Assembly (NCBI RefSeq): GCF_003260265.1
Contig: NZ_QITQ01000009.1
Coordinates: 1-64,000, forward strand
From: Roseovarius amoyensis
GTDB lineage: Bacteria > Pseudomonadota > Alphaproteobacteria > Rhodobacterales > Rhodobacteraceae
Reading direction: 5' to 3'
DNA length: 64,000 nt
The translations under genes and the position numbers were made by a program. A model generated the notes under the pieces. It was not told where the DNA came from and searched no databases. It worked only from the letters and a program-made list of their open reading frames with translations. This document shows positions 8,306 through 17,618 of this stretch, in pieces. Each line of letters begins with the position of its first letter. Positions within the stretch are counted from its first letter, which is position 1.

Positions 8306-8503
8306 GTGAAAAAGACACTTGCCATTGTCGCTATCGCTTCGATCCTAGTGGCCGGTACGGCCTATGCCGGATCGCTTTCCGATCCCATCGTTGCGCCCGA
8401 CGTGATTGCCGCCGACACGATTCAGAGCGCCTCTCACGTCGAAACGATCATCGCCGCACTGGCGATCATCACCATCATCCTGGGCGCCGCCGGCGCGTTC
8501 TGA
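8306..8503 (+). CDS. Small exported or membrane protein, unknown function
   Basis: 65 residues from a GTG at 8306 with a strong GGGGGA ribosome site (8295-8300). A Sec signal peptide (MKKTLAIVAIASILVAGTAYA) precedes a short acidic linker, and the last 20 residues (VETIIAALAIITIILGAAGA) are a second hydrophobic helix. The mature protein would be about 44 residues with one membrane helix. It is divergent from the HU-like gene. No known family is recognised. Confidence 0.65.
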   Translation: MKKTLAIVAIASILVAGTAYAGSLSDPIVAPDVIAADTIQSASHVETIIAALAIITIILGAAGAF

Positions 8504-8636
8504 ACGGCGCGGCACGCAAGCGCCGCTGCCCCCGCCTTGGCGGGTGAAAGCCGTTGTTCGGCGCCCCTTTGGTTAGCCGTCTGGCAGACATGTTTCGCCA
8601 CGAGATAAAGCGCGCGGTGTAACCCGGTGTTCGATG

Positions 8637-8674
8637 ATCAGACGCCCCCGCAGGAAACTGCGGGGGCGTCTGAT
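8637..8674. terminator. Strong bidirectional hairpin
   Basis: A perfect 16-bp inverted repeat (8637-8652 with 8659-8674, stem containing GACGCCCCCGCA) with a GGAAAC loop. No long T run follows on either side. It separates the small plus-strand gene from the convergent PIN-like gene. Confidence 0.8.
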
Positions 8675-8751
8675 GTCTGGCTGTCTGCGTTGCGTGACGG
8701 AGCGGCCATTCGCTGCAATTGCGCCAATGTCTGCTTTAACCCCAACCGCAT

Positions 8752-10104
8752 CTAACTAATACCGTAAATCATGGCCGCATACTCGCGAACCTCATCTGGT
8801 GTTTGGCCTTCTATTTCCCGTAAGTATCCCAAGAATTCATCTGGGTCGCTCAGAGAGAATATACGTGCCTTGTACTCCAACTCAGCCCGCAGTGGTTCTT
8901 CCTTCAATAATGCAGCGCATCGCATGTCGATGAAGAGTGCATCCGCATAAGGAGCGTACGTCGAGATTGTCCTCACATCGTTCATGAGTCCACGATCAAC
9001 TATTTTCTTATCGCCGATGACGACCCGCCTAGCTACAGCGGCAAATAAGTATGATGAAATCCTTCGATGTAGTATTTCGCGTTGCCGGTCCCAATGCCAA
9101 AACTTGATGATTTCAATCAAGTGTTTATCTTCATCAACTTCCCGATCTTTAAGAAGGTGGCAAAGCTCTCGATACTCACGAAATATCGGCCTGCCAGAAC
9201 TCTCGAATAGTGCCAGAGGGTCACTTGGATCAGGATTTGAGACATCCTCAAACCACTTCGCTAAGGCCTGCTTCTTTGTTGGCCCAATTGCTGAAAACTC
9301 ACTTTCAAGAACACCCGCGAACGACGCCTTCTTCTCAAGCCACGTGTCCGCAAGTTGTTTCAATTCATCATGCACTTCGCCTCTCACAGTTCGAATGTGA
9401 TCCGCGAATTGGCTGTAGTCTGCCCGCACGCCAACGTGCATATCCGGCAACCACTCATTTCTTCGACTGTCCACAATCTCATCTATATCAAAAGAAACCT
9501 CAGGCTCTTTGCCATCAAAGTATGCCTTTGCAAACTGAATGTCCTGCAAGAGCTCCACATCGCGAGAATCCATTAGGGAAACGTCGCCACCGAAGAACTC
9601 ATACAAGCCGCGCAAGTCTTTGGGACTGTGGAAGACCGTCGTCTCATCGTGGTGGATGTCGGAGTGAGGCAAGAAGACCTGCTGTAGAAGAACGCACCGT
9701 CTCAGCAGGGCGTATACTTCTTTTGCGAAGGCTTCATGCCCCTTTGGCAGGTTCCCTTCGTTCTTGACGTTGTAGATCATGCTGAACATGAACTGGTCCA
9801 GATAGATCGCCTTCTTGTCTAATTCGGGCAGAGGTAGTTGCACCGTCCTTCGGCAGTTGGTGCAGCGTTTGGTCAACAATTGCCCCCCGGCAGAGAGTAT
9901 GCCCATTGTCGTTTGACCGCACTTGGCGCATCGTGTGAACGGCCCGCGTTCCCATGTAAATCCGTTCAATGTGAAACTTCCGCTTGCAAGTAGTGGATCT
10001 TGACCGTGCTCCTGAAAGCGAACCTTTGTGCAATTCGCAGCATCGGTCAATCTGGCTTCAAACCTGCCATTCCGACAAGACGGATCGCTGCCACCAACAG
10101 GCAA
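8752..10104 (-). CDS. Zinc-ribbon protein with probable PIN-like nuclease domain
   Basis: 450 residues, no family firmly recognised. A zinc ribbon is plain: Cys59-X2-Cys62 and Cys81-X2-Cys84. It is followed by AIYLDQFMFS with Asp103 at the end of a predicted strand, as in the first acidic residue of PIN nucleases; the middle is helical and charged; the C-terminus has PYADALFIDMRCAALLKE (Asp388, Asp393) followed by IFSLSDPDEFLGYLREIE, which resembles the last acidic cluster and strand of PIN-like domains. Base composition is unlike the neighbours: 43% GC in 9061-9120 and 52% in 8761-8820, against roughly 62-68% around it. It lies alone between two terminator hairpins, which suggests transfer. 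The first 20 residues are uncertain; the start could be later. Catalytic assignment is inference. Confidence 0.55.
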   Translation of the reverse strand: MPVGGSDPSCRNGRFEARLTDAANCTKVRFQEHGQDPLLASGSFTLNGFTWERGPFTRCAKCGQTTMGILSAGGQLLTKRCTNCRRTVQLPLPELDKKAIYLDQFMFSMIYNVKNEGNLPKGHEAFAKEVYALLRRCVLLQQVFLPHSDIHHDETTVFHSPKDLRGLYEFFGGDVSLMDSRDVELLQDIQFAKAYFDGKEPEVSFDIDEIVDSRRNEWLPDMHVGVRADYSQFADHIRTVRGEVHDELKQLADTWLEKKASFAGVLESEFSAIGPTKKQALAKWFEDVSNPDPSDPLALFESSGRPIFREYRELCHLLKDREVDEDKHLIEIIKFWHWDRQREILHRRISSYLFAAVARRVVIGDKKIVDRGLMNDVRTISTYAPYADALFIDMRCAALLKEEPLRAELEYKARIFSLSDPDEFLGYLREIEGQTPDEVREYAAMIYGIS

Positions 10105-10111
10105 GATGTGG

Positions 10112-10138
10112 AAAGGGCGCCCGAACGGGGCGCCCTTT
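10112..10138 (-). terminator. Terminator downstream of lon
   Basis: Perfect 11-bp stem (AAAGGGCGCCC at 10112-10122 with 10128-10138) and a 5-base loop, between the lon stop and the PIN-like gene's start. Confidence 0.8.
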
Positions 10139-10170
10139 CTCTGTCACGGATCAAGTCGCCAGGCAGAAGG

Positions 10171-12582
10171 TCAGTGCGCGACCGCTCCCGCTCCTTCGCC
10201 GCCGGTCTTGCGCGCGGCCTCGGCGGCGGCGGCCTCTTCGGCGGCCTCGTCCCATTCGACCGGCTCGGGCTGGCGCACCAACGCCAGCCGCAGCACGTCG
10301 CGGACATGGTCGACGGGAACGATTTCCAGCCCTTCCTTGACGTTGTCGGGTATCTCGGCGAGGTCCTTTTCGTTGTCACTGGGAATCAGAACGGTCTTGA
10401 TTCCACCGCGCAGCGCCGCCAGCAGCTTTTCCTTCAACCCGCCGATCGGCAGGGCATTGCCGCGCAGCGTCACCTCGCCGGTCATGGCGATGTCCTTGCG
10501 CACCGGGATGCCGGTCAGCACCGAGACGATCGAGGTCACCATCGCCAGACCTGCCGACGGCCCGTCCTTGGGCGTGGCGCCCTCGGGGACGTGGACGTGG
10601 ATATCCCATTTCTCGAACTTGGGCGGCTTGACCCCGATCCGCGGTGCGATGGAACGCACATAGCTTGACGCGGCGTCGATCGATTCCTTCATCACGTCAC
10701 CCAGCTTGCCGGTGGTCTTCATCCGGCCCTTGCCGGGCAGGCGCAGTGCCTCGATGTTCAACAGCTCGCCCCCGACCGAGGTATAGGCCAGCCCGGTGAC
10801 GACACCGACCTGGTCCTCGTCCTCGGCCATGCCGTACTTGAACTTCCGCACGCCAAGGAACTCGTCCAGGTTGTCGGCCGTCACCTCGACCTTTTCGGCC
10901 TCGCGCTTGATCAGCTTGGTCACCGCCTTGCGGGCGATCTTGGCGATCTCGCGTTCGAGATTCCGCACCCCGGCCTCGCGCGTGTAATAGCGGATGATGT
11001 CGGTCACCGCGCCATCGTCCAGCGAGAACTCGGATTTTTTCAAGCCGTGGTTCTTGACCTGTTTGGGGATCAGGTGGCGGCGCGCGATCTCGCGCTTTTC
11101 GTCCTCGGTATAGCCCGCCAGCGGGATGATCTCCATCCGGTCCTTCAGCGGCTCGGGCATGTTATAGCTGTTGGCCGTGGTCAGGAACATCACGTTGCTG
11201 AGGTCGTATTCCACCTCAAGATAGTGATCGACAAAGGTCGCGTTCTGCTCGGGGTCAAGCACCTCAAGCATGGCGCTGGCCGGGTCGCCGCGAAAATCCT
11301 GGCCCATCTTGTCGATCTCGTCGAGCAGGATCAGCGGGTTGGTTGTCTTGGCCTTTTTCAGCGCCTGGATGATCTTGCCCGGCATCGAGCCGATATAGGT
11401 GCGCCGGTGGCCGCGGATTTCGCTTTCATCACGCACCCCGCCCAGGCTGATGCGAATAAATTCGCGGCCCGTGGCGCGCGCCACCGATGCCCCGAGCGAG
11501 GTCTTGCCCACGCCCGGCGGGCCGACAAGGCACAGGATCGGGCCTTTCAGCTTTTTCGACCGCTGCTGCACCGCCAGGTATTCGATGATCCGTTCCTTGA
11601 CCTTTTCCAGGCCATAGTGATCGGCATCGAGGATCTTTTCGGCGCGGGAAAGGTCCTTTTTCACGCGGCTTTTCTTGCCCCAGGGCAGGCTGAGCATCCA
11701 GTCCAGATAGTTGCGCACCACGGTGGCTTCGGCGCTCATCGGGCTCATGGACTTGAGCTTTTTCAGCTCGCCCTCGGCCTTTTCGCGCGCCTCTTTCGAC
11801 AGCTTGGTGGCGTTTATCTTTTCTTCCAGCTCGGCGATCTCGCCGGCGCCGTCTTCGCCGTCGCCCAACTCTTTCTGGATCGCCTTCATCTGTTCGTTGA
11901 GGTAATATTCGCGCTGGGTGCGCTCCATCTGGCTTTTCACGCGGGTCTTGATCTTTTTCTCGACCTGCAGAACGCTCATCTCGCCCTGCATCAGACCATA
12001 GACCTTTTCCAGCCTTTCGCTGACGCTCAGCGTTTCCAGCAGCTCCTGCTTGCGCGCGACATCGACGCCCAGGTGCCCCGCCACCAGGTCGGCCAGCTTG
12101 GCCGGCTCGTCGCTTTCGGCCACGGCCGACAGCGCCTCTTCGGGGATGTTCTTCTTGATCTTGGCGTAGCGGGCGAATTCGTCCGTCACCGTGCGCAGCA
12201 GCGCCTCGATGGTGGCGGCGTCGCCCGGCATTTCCGAAAGCGTCTCTGCCCGCGCCTCAAAGAAATCGTCGTTTTCGAGATACTCGACGATGCTGACACG
12301 GCGCACGCCCTCGACCAGCACCTTGACGGTGCCGTCGGGCAGCTTGAGCAGCTGCAGCACGTTGGCCAGCACGCCGGCGTCATAGATGCCGTCAGCGGTG
12401 GGGTCGTCATCGGCGGGGTCGATCTGGCTGGACAGCAGGATCTGCTTGTCGTCCGCCATCACTTCCTCCAGCGCGCGAACCGATTTTTCACGGCCCACGA
12501 AAAGCGGCACGATCATGTGGGGGAAAACCACGATGTCGCGCAGCGGCAGCACCGGGTAGGATTGGCTGAGGGTGTCTTGCAT
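10171..12582 (-). CDS. lon: ATP-dependent protease Lon
   Basis: 803 residues. The N-terminal substrate domain opens with [20 protein letters not shown]; the AAA+ core has Walker [12 protein letters not shown] and Walker [10 protein letters not shown]; the protease domain has the Ser-Lys dyad in [11 protein letters not shown] (Ser near 675) and [10 protein letters not shown] (Lys near 717). Cytoplasmic hexameric protease that degrades misfolded and regulatory proteins. The ATG at 12582 is chosen over a TTG eight codons upstream because AGGA lies at the right distance from it and family homology begins there. A heat-shock-like promoter is visible upstream. The C-terminal tail is Ala/Glu-rich. 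Confidence 0.96.
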   Translation of the reverse strand: MQDTLSQSYPVLPLRDIVVFPHMIVPLFVGREKSVRALEEVMADDKQILLSSQIDPADDDPTADGIYDAGVLANVLQLLKLPDGTVKVLVEGVRRVSIVEYLENDDFFEARAETLSEMPGDAATIEALLRTVTDEFARYAKIKKNIPEEALSAVAESDEPAKLADLVAGHLGVDVARKQELLETLSVSERLEKVYGLMQGEMSVLQVEKKIKTRVKSQMERTQREYYLNEQMKAIQKELGDGEDGAGEIAELEEKINATKLSKEAREKAEGELKKLKSMSPMSAEATVVRNYLDWMLSLPWGKKSRVKKDLSRAEKILDADHYGLEKVKERIIEYLAVQQRSKKLKGPILCLVGPPGVGKTSLGASVARATGREFIRISLGGVRDESEIRGHRRTYIGSMPGKIIQALKKAKTTNPLILLDEIDKMGQDFRGDPASAMLEVLDPEQNATFVDHYLEVEYDLSNVMFLTTANSYNMPEPLKDRMEIIPLAGYTEDEKREIARRHLIPKQVKNHGLKKSEFSLDDGAVTDIIRYYTREAGVRNLEREIAKIARKAVTKLIKREAEKVEVTADNLDEFLGVRKFKYGMAEDEDQVGVVTGLAYTSVGGELLNIEALRLPGKGRMKTTGKLGDVMKESIDAASSYVRSIAPRIGVKPPKFEKWDIHVHVPEGATPKDGPSAGLAMVTSIVSVLTGIPVRKDIAMTGEVTLRGNALPIGGLKEKLLAALRGGIKTVLIPSDNEKDLAEIPDNVKEGLEIVPVDHVRDVLRLALVRQPEPVEWDEAAEEAAAAEAARKTGGEGAGAVAH

Positions 12583-12663
12583 GCTCGTGTCCTGTTTTAT
12601 TGGCAAGACGGCTCTGGCCCCGATAACACGGCAGCCCCGTCCGTCTCCGTCTTCTGAGGGCTG

Positions 12664-12691
12664 ATGTGGGGACCGCGCGCGCCCCTTTCAA
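12664..12691 (-). promoter_or_regulatory. Possible RpoH (sigma-32) promoter of lon
   Basis: On the minus strand TTGAAA (12686-12691), 14 bp, then CCCCACAT (12664-12671), close to the sigma-32 consensus CTTGAAA-N11-16-CCCCATNT. It is 81 bp before lon's start, and lon is a classic heat-shock gene. Confidence 0.5.
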
Positions 12692-12775
12692 CCACGGTGG
12701 GCGTGAGAATGCCTTGAGCGGGCCACGGGGGCAAGCAGCAATTCCGGCACATGCAGCCACATCCGCCCGCACGGC

Positions 12776-13900
12776 TTACAACGGTTCGATGTCACCCTCG
12801 GCCCGCCCGGCGTGAAAGGCGGCCTCCCACTCGGCAAAGCGGCCCTCGGAAATGGCCGCGCGCATGCCTGCCATCAGTTCCTGGTAATAGTGCAGGTTGT
12901 GCCAGGTCAGCAGCATCGAGCTGATGATCTCACGAGCCCGAAAGACGTGATGCAGGTAGGCACGGCTATACCCCCGGCAGGCCGGGCAAGTACAGTTTTC
13001 ATCCAGCGGGCGGGGGTCGTCGGCATGGCGCGCGTTCTTGATGTTCACGACCCCGTGGCGGGTAAAGACCTGCCCCGTGCGCCCCGAACGGGATGGCAGC
13101 ACGCAATCCATCATGTCCACGCCCCGTTTGACCGCGCCGACGATGTCGTCGGGCTTGCCCACCCCCATCAGGTAGCGCGGTTTTTCCTCCGGCAGCATCC
13201 CGGGCGCATAGTCAAGCACGGAAAACATCGCCTCCTGCCCCTCGCCCACCGCCAGCCCGCCGATGGCGTAGCCGTCAAAACCGATCTCGCGCAGCGCCTC
13301 GGCGCTTTCGGCGCGCAGATCGCGGTTTACCCCGCCCTGCTGGATACCGAACAGCGCGTGCCCCGGCCGGTCGCCGAACGCATCTTTCGATCGCTGCGCC
13401 CAGCGCATGCTGAGGCGCATGGCGCGCGCCACCTCTGCATCCGTGGCCGGCAGCGCGGGGCATTCGTCGAAACACATCACAATGTCCGACCCCAGAAGCC
13501 GCTGAATTTCCATCGAGCGTTCCGGCGTCAGCATGTGCCGCGCCCCGTCGATATGGGATTTGAAGGCAACGCCCTCTTCGGTCAGCTTTCGCAGCCCGGC
13601 AAGGCTCATCACCTGAAAGCCGCCCGAGTCGGTCAGAATCGGGCGATCCCAGTTCATGAACTTGTGCAGCCCGCCCAGCCGCGCCACCCGTTCGGCGCCC
13701 GGGCGCAGCATCAGGTGATAGGTATTGCCCAGCAGGATGTCGGCCCCCGTCGCCGTCACGCTTTCGGGCAGCATCGCCTTGACCGTCGCGGCGGTGCCCA
13801 CCGGCATGAAGGCGGGGGTGCGCACCTCGCCCCTCGGGGTGCTGATGACACCGCTGCGCGCGTGGCCGTCCTGCGCCTTTATTTCGAAACTGAACCGCAT
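12776..13900 (-). CDS. tgt: tRNA-guanine transglycosylase
   Basis: 374 residues, the usual bacterial length. It exchanges guanine-34 for preQ1 in GUN-anticodon tRNAs. Visible are [14 protein letters not shown] near residue 28, the nucleophile/base region [19 protein letters not shown], and the zinc site [16 protein letters not shown] followed by HNLHYY. queA, the next enzyme of the queuosine pathway, is in this same window at 57402-58451 but is not adjacent. The gene ends 193 bp before lon's start and may have its own promoter in 13901-14005, which it shares with the divergent SPFH gene. Confidence 0.95.
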   Translation of the reverse strand: MRFSFEIKAQDGHARSGVISTPRGEVRTPAFMPVGTAATVKAMLPESVTATGADILLGNTYHLMLRPGAERVARLGGLHKFMNWDRPILTDSGGFQVMSLAGLRKLTEEGVAFKSHIDGARHMLTPERSMEIQRLLGSDIVMCFDECPALPATDAEVARAMRLSMRWAQRSKDAFGDRPGHALFGIQQGGVNRDLRAESAEALREIGFDGYAIGGLAVGEGQEAMFSVLDYAPGMLPEEKPRYLMGVGKPDDIVGAVKRGVDMMDCVLPSRSGRTGQVFTRHGVVNIKNARHADDPRPLDENCTCPACRGYSRAYLHHVFRAREIISSMLLTWHNLHYYQELMAGMRAAISEGRFAEWEAAFHAGRAEGDIEPL

Positions 13901-14005
13901 GGATGCGCCTCGCCGTTGATTTCCTTGCCGCGCCCCCCTTTAATGCGCTTGGGCGGGCAGTGCCAAGCACGCCCTTCCTGCCTGTCGGCTGTTTAGGGGC
14001 CCCGC

Positions 14006-14899
14006 ATGACCGAAGACATGATCCTTGACCTGATTTCCTCGAACCTCGTGCTGATCCTGATCGCCGTGCTGGTGATCCTGATCATCTTCCGCGGCATAAA
14101 GATCGTGCCGCAGTCCGACCAGTTCGTTGTCGAACGCTTCGGCCGCCTGCACAAGGTGCTGGGCCCGGGTATCAACCTGATCGTGCCGTTCCTCGACAAG
14201 GTGGCGCATCGCATCTCGATCCTGGAACGGCAGCTGCCCAACGCGACCCAGGATGCCATCACCCGCGACAACGTGCTGGTGCAGGTCGAAACATCGGTGT
14301 TCTACCGCATCCTTCAGCCCGAGCGCACGGTCTACCGCATCCGCGACGTGGATGGTGCCATCGCCACCACCGTTGCAGGTATCGTACGCGCCGAGATCGG
14401 GATGATGGACCTTGACGAGGTGCAGTCGAACCGCAGCCAGCTGATCTCGACCATCAAGGCGTCGGTCGAGGATGCGGTCGATGACTGGGGGATCGAGGTC
14501 ACCCGCGCCGAGATCCTGGACGTCAACCTGGACGAGGCAACCCGCGCGGCGATGCTGCAGCAGCTCAACGCCGAACGCGCCCGCCGCGCCGCCGTGACCG
14601 AGGCCGAGGGCGAAAAGCGCGCCATCGAACTGCGCGCCGATGGCGAGCTTTACGCCGCCGAACAGGTCGCCAAGGCCCGTCGTGTCAGCGCCGATGCCGA
14701 AGCCTATGCCACCAGCGTCGTCGCCGCCGCCATCGCCGAAAACGGGCTGGAGGCCGCGCAATACCAGGTGGCGCTGAAACAGGTCGAGGCGCTCAACTCG
14801 CTTGGGTCCGGCGCCGGTTCGCAAACCATCGTCGTACCCGCCCAGGCGCTGGAGGCATTCGGCAACGCATTCCGCATGCTCAAGGGGCGAGACGGATGA
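14006..14899 (+). CDS. SPFH/band-7 membrane protein (QmcA/stomatin type)
   Basis: 297 residues. An N-terminal membrane helix (LVLILIAVLVILIIF, residues 11-25) is followed by an SPFH domain beginning KIVPQSDQFVVERFGRLHKV and containing PFLDKVAHRISILERQL and ARAAMLQQLNAERARRAAV, then an Ala/Glu-rich coiled coil. These proteins oligomerise on the inner membrane and are linked to membrane microdomains and quality control. It overlaps the nfeD-like gene by 4 bp (ATGA), the usual SPFH-NfeD operon. Confidence 0.9.
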   Translation: MTEDMILDLISSNLVLILIAVLVILIIFRGIKIVPQSDQFVVERFGRLHKVLGPGINLIVPFLDKVAHRISILERQLPNATQDAITRDNVLVQVETSVFYRILQPERTVYRIRDVDGAIATTVAGIVRAEIGMMDLDEVQSNRSQLISTIKASVEDAVDDWGIEVTRAEILDVNLDEATRAAMLQQLNAERARRAAVTEAEGEKRAIELRADGELYAAEQVAKARRVSADAEAYATSVVAAAIAENGLEAAQYQVALKQVEALNSLGSGAGSQTIVVPAQALEAFGNAFRMLKGRDG

Positions 14900-15174
14900 T
14901 GGAAGGCGATTTCTGGCATCTGTGGTGGGTGTGGCTGGCCGCGGCGCTGGCACTGGCGATTCTGGAAACGCTGGCGCCGGGGTTCATCTTTCTGGGCTTT
15001 GCCGCCGGCGCGGCGCTGACCGCGCTGGTAGTGCTGCTGCCATGGAAGCTGGGGATCGCCGCGCTGCTGGCAGTATTCGCAGTGCTGTCGCTGGTGTCCT
15101 GGCTGCTGCTGCGGCGCCTGTTCCGCACCCCCGATGACCAAACCCGCGTCATCCGCGAGGACATCAACAAATAG
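14896..15174 (+). CDS. Short NfeD-family membrane protein
   Basis: 92 residues with three closely packed hydrophobic segments ([55 protein letters not shown]) and a short charged tail. The [16 protein letters not shown] motif is typical of NfeD membrane domains. The C-terminal OB-fold of longer NfeD proteins is missing, so this is the short form. Translational coupling with the SPFH gene supports a shared complex in the inner membrane. Confidence 0.8.
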   Translation: MMEGDFWHLWWVWLAAALALAILETLAPGFIFLGFAAGAALTALVVLLPWKLGIAALLAVFAVLSLVSWLLLRRLFRTPDDQTRVIREDINK

Positions 15175-15299
15175 GCCGGCAGCGGCTGACAGGCCACCGC
15201 CGCCCTTGTCGCGCCCATGGTGTTTCCGCTAACATCAGTGTTTCCGCCAACAAGGGGCGCGGGCGGTCACAGCACCGCCGCCAGAGGAGGGCCACCGCC

Positions 15300-16733
15300 A
15301 TGACCCGCACAGCTGACGACGCCGACGGCCCTGCCACGCCCGTAACCCTGCAATTCGGGTGGGAGGAATGGATCGCCCTGCCCGATCTGGGCGTGCCCGC
15401 GTTGCGGGCCAAGGTCGACACCGGCGCACGCACATCCGCGCTGCATGCCTTTGACATCGAAACATTCGGCCCGCAGGCGCGACCCAAGGTGCGCTTTACC
15501 GTCCACCCGATCCCGGGGCGCGACGACTTGGTCATCCCGTGCTCGGCCCCTATCGTCGACCGGCGCGAGGTGGCCTCGTCCAACGGCGAAAAAGAGCTGC
15601 GCTTTGTCATCGAAAGCACGCTGTCGGTGGGGGGCCAAAGCTGGCCCATCGAGATCACGCTGACAGACCGTTCGGCGATGGCCTCGCGCATGTTGCTGGG
15701 GCGGCAGGCGATGAAGGATCACATCTCGATCGTGGCGACCGACCGATTTCTGCAGCCGGAACTGAGCTTTGACATCTATCACACCACCCGCATGCGCGAG
15801 GCCCAGCCGCGCCGCGCGCTGCGTATCTGCGTGCTGTCGCGCGAAAACAACTATTCCACCCGCCGCCTGGTGGAAGAGGGCGAAAAACGCGGCCACACCA
15901 TCGAGGTGATCGACACCGCCCGCTGCTACATGGCGATCAACGCGCTGGCGCCCGAGGTGCATTACGACGGCAAGCGCCTGCCGCGTTTCGACGCGGTCAT
16001 CCCCCGCATCGGCGTCTCTATCACCGCCTATGGTGCCGCCATCATACGCCAGTTCGAAACCATCGGCACATATTGCGTCAACGGCTCGGCCGGGATCACC
16101 GCCAGCCGTGACAAGCTTTATGCCCATCAGTTGATGGCGAGGGCGCGCATCGGCATGCCCAACACCGCATTCGCCAATTCGCCGCGCGATACCAACAACA
16201 TCATCGCCCTGGTCGGCACCGCGCCGCTGATCGTCAAGTTGCTGGAATCGACGCAGGGCAAGGGCGTGGTGCTGGCCGAAACCAAAAAGGCCGCCGAATC
16301 CGTCATCGACGCCTTTCGCGGACTCAAGGCCAATTTCCTCGTGCAGGACTTCGTCAAGGAGGCCGCGGGCGAGGACATCCGCTGTCTTGTGATTGGCGGC
16401 AAGGTCGTGGCGTCGATGAAACGCACCGGGGCCGAGGGCGATTTTCGCTCCAACCTGCATCGCGGCGGCACCGCACGTTCGGTCCGCATCACGCGCGAGG
16501 AACGCGAAACCGCGATCCGCGCCGCGCGTGCCTTTGACCTCAACCTTGCAGGGGTCGACCTGCTGCGATCCGAGTCGGGGCCAAAGGTGCTGGAGGTCAA
16601 TTCATCCCCCGGCTTCGAGGGGATCGAGACCTCGACCGGCAAAAATATTGTGTCCGGGCTCTATGACCAGATCGAGACCCGGGGGCGCCCCGAGCCCATA
16701 AGACGGCGCAAACCGGCGGCATCGAAACGCTGA
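15300..16733 (+). CDS. rimK: RimK-type glutamate ligase fused to a RimB-like retropepsin-fold protease domain
   Basis: 477 residues against about 300 for stand-alone RimK. Residues about 15-155 form a RimB-like/'ATP-dependent zinc protease' domain: [20 protein letters not shown] with Asp40-Thr-Gly-Ala, the aspartic-protease-like catalytic triplet, and [20 protein letters not shown]. Residues about 170-460 form a RimK ATP-grasp ligase: [65 protein letters not shown], and [20 protein letters not shown] then [12 protein letters not shown]. In Pseudomonas, RimK adds glutamates to ribosomal protein S6 and RimB trims them; here both are in one chain. The final basic tail ([10 protein letters not shown]) may bind RNA. 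Confidence 0.85.
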   Translation: MTRTADDADGPATPVTLQFGWEEWIALPDLGVPALRAKVDTGARTSALHAFDIETFGPQARPKVRFTVHPIPGRDDLVIPCSAPIVDRREVASSNGEKELRFVIESTLSVGGQSWPIEITLTDRSAMASRMLLGRQAMKDHISIVATDRFLQPELSFDIYHTTRMREAQPRRALRICVLSRENNYSTRRLVEEGEKRGHTIEVIDTARCYMAINALAPEVHYDGKRLPRFDAVIPRIGVSITAYGAAIIRQFETIGTYCVNGSAGITASRDKLYAHQLMARARIGMPNTAFANSPRDTNNIIALVGTAPLIVKLLESTQGKGVVLAETKKAAESVIDAFRGLKANFLVQDFVKEAAGEDIRCLVIGGKVVASMKRTGAEGDFRSNLHRGGTARSVRITREERETAIRAARAFDLNLAGVDLLRSESGPKVLEVNSSPGFEGIETSTGKNIVSGLYDQIETRGRPEPIRRRKPAASKR

Positions 16734-16818
16734 TCGCGACAGTTTGCCCGCCCGCGCCTCTGGACGCTGGGGCCCTAGAAACTTATATGTTTGGTCAGAA
16801 TAGAAGCAGGATACCCGG

Positions 16819-17181
16819 ATGACTGAAAGTCCCGAACCGCTGGAAGGCGCACCGCTGATCGCCCCGTCAAGCACCGAACACCCGCTTTACGACACTATCG
16901 TAGAGGCGTGCCGTTCGGTCTATGACCCTGAAATCCCGGTCAACATTTATGATCTGGGACTCGTCTACACCATTGATATAAATGATGAAAACGCCGTCCA
17001 TGTGACCATGACGCTGACCGCGCCGGGCTGTCCCGTGGCGGGCGAGATGCCCGGCTGGGTGGCCGACGCCATCGCCCCGGTCGAAGGTGTGCAGCAGGTC
17101 GATGTCGATCTGACCTGGGACCCGCCCTGGGGCATGGACATGATGAGCGACGAGGCCCGCCTCGAACTGGGCTTCATGTGA
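16819..17181 (+). CDS. sufT: SufT-type Fe-S assembly protein (DUF59/MIP18)
   Basis: 120 residues. The MIP18 family signature is clear: VYDPEIPVNIYDLGLVY and the conserved cysteine in TLTAPGCPVAGEMPGWV, then VDLTWDPPWGMDMMSDEAR. The protein helps mature or transfer iron-sulfur clusters. It is followed 30 bp later by an A-type carrier gene. No sufBCDS genes are in the window, so the rest of the SUF machinery must lie elsewhere. The start ATG has AGCAGGA upstream. Confidence 0.88.
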   Translation: MTESPEPLEGAPLIAPSSTEHPLYDTIVEACRSVYDPEIPVNIYDLGLVYTIDINDENAVHVTMTLTAPGCPVAGEMPGWVADAIAPVEGVQQVDVDLTWDPPWGMDMMSDEARLELGFM

Positions 17182-17211
17182 CGCGCCCACAACGCTGAGA
17201 GGCAAAAACCG

Positions 17212-17562
17212 ATGTTCGGCATTCCTGGCAAACAGGCCGTGACCATGACCCCCGCCGCCGCCGCCCAGATCGCCACGCTGATGCAGAAGGGCGGCACCAA
17301 GGGCCTGCGCATCGGCGTGAAAAAGGGCGGCTGCGCGGGCATGGAATACACGATGGACTATGTCGATGAAATCGACTCCAACGACGAGGTGATCGAACAG
17401 GAGGGCGCGCGCGTGATGATCGCGCCGATGGCGCAGATGTTCCTGTTCGGCACCGAGATCGACTATCGCAGCACGTTGCTGGAATCGGGTTTCGTCTTCA
17501 ACAACCCCAACGTGGCCGAGGCTTGCGGCTGCGGTGAATCGATCCGCTTCGAAGACATGTGA
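17212..17562 (+). CDS. A-type iron-sulfur carrier (IscA/SufA/HesB family)
   Basis: 116 residues with the three conserved cysteines: GGCAGMEY near residue 41 and CGCGES close to the C-terminus. Begins MTPAAAAQIATLMQK after a short leader and ends ACGCGESIRFEDM, typical for SufA-like proteins. It lies in tandem with sufT, 30 bp apart, so the two probably act together in cluster delivery. Whether it is the IscA, SufA or ErpA type cannot be fixed here. Confidence 0.9.
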   Translation: MFGIPGKQAVTMTPAAAAQIATLMQKGGTKGLRIGVKKGGCAGMEYTMDYVDEIDSNDEVIEQEGARVMIAPMAQMFLFGTEIDYRSTLLESGFVFNNPNVAEACGCGESIRFEDM

Positions 17563-17618
17563 ACGTTGCGCCCCGGTCCCTCGCAGCCTAAAGACTGGGG
17601 AAACGAGGGGCACGAGGA

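Noticed and set aside
8530-8544. CCCGCC-TT-GGCGGG as a terminator
   Set aside because: A two-base loop is not sterically reasonable; the strong hairpin at 8637-8674 is the better candidate.
11047-12657. 536-codon plus-strand frame opposite lon
   Set aside because: Shadow of lon: Leu/His/Phe-rich repetitive composition and no start signals.
15267-16460. Minus-strand frame opposite the RimB-RimK-like gene
   Set aside because: Antisense shadow; the plus-strand protein has all expected motifs.
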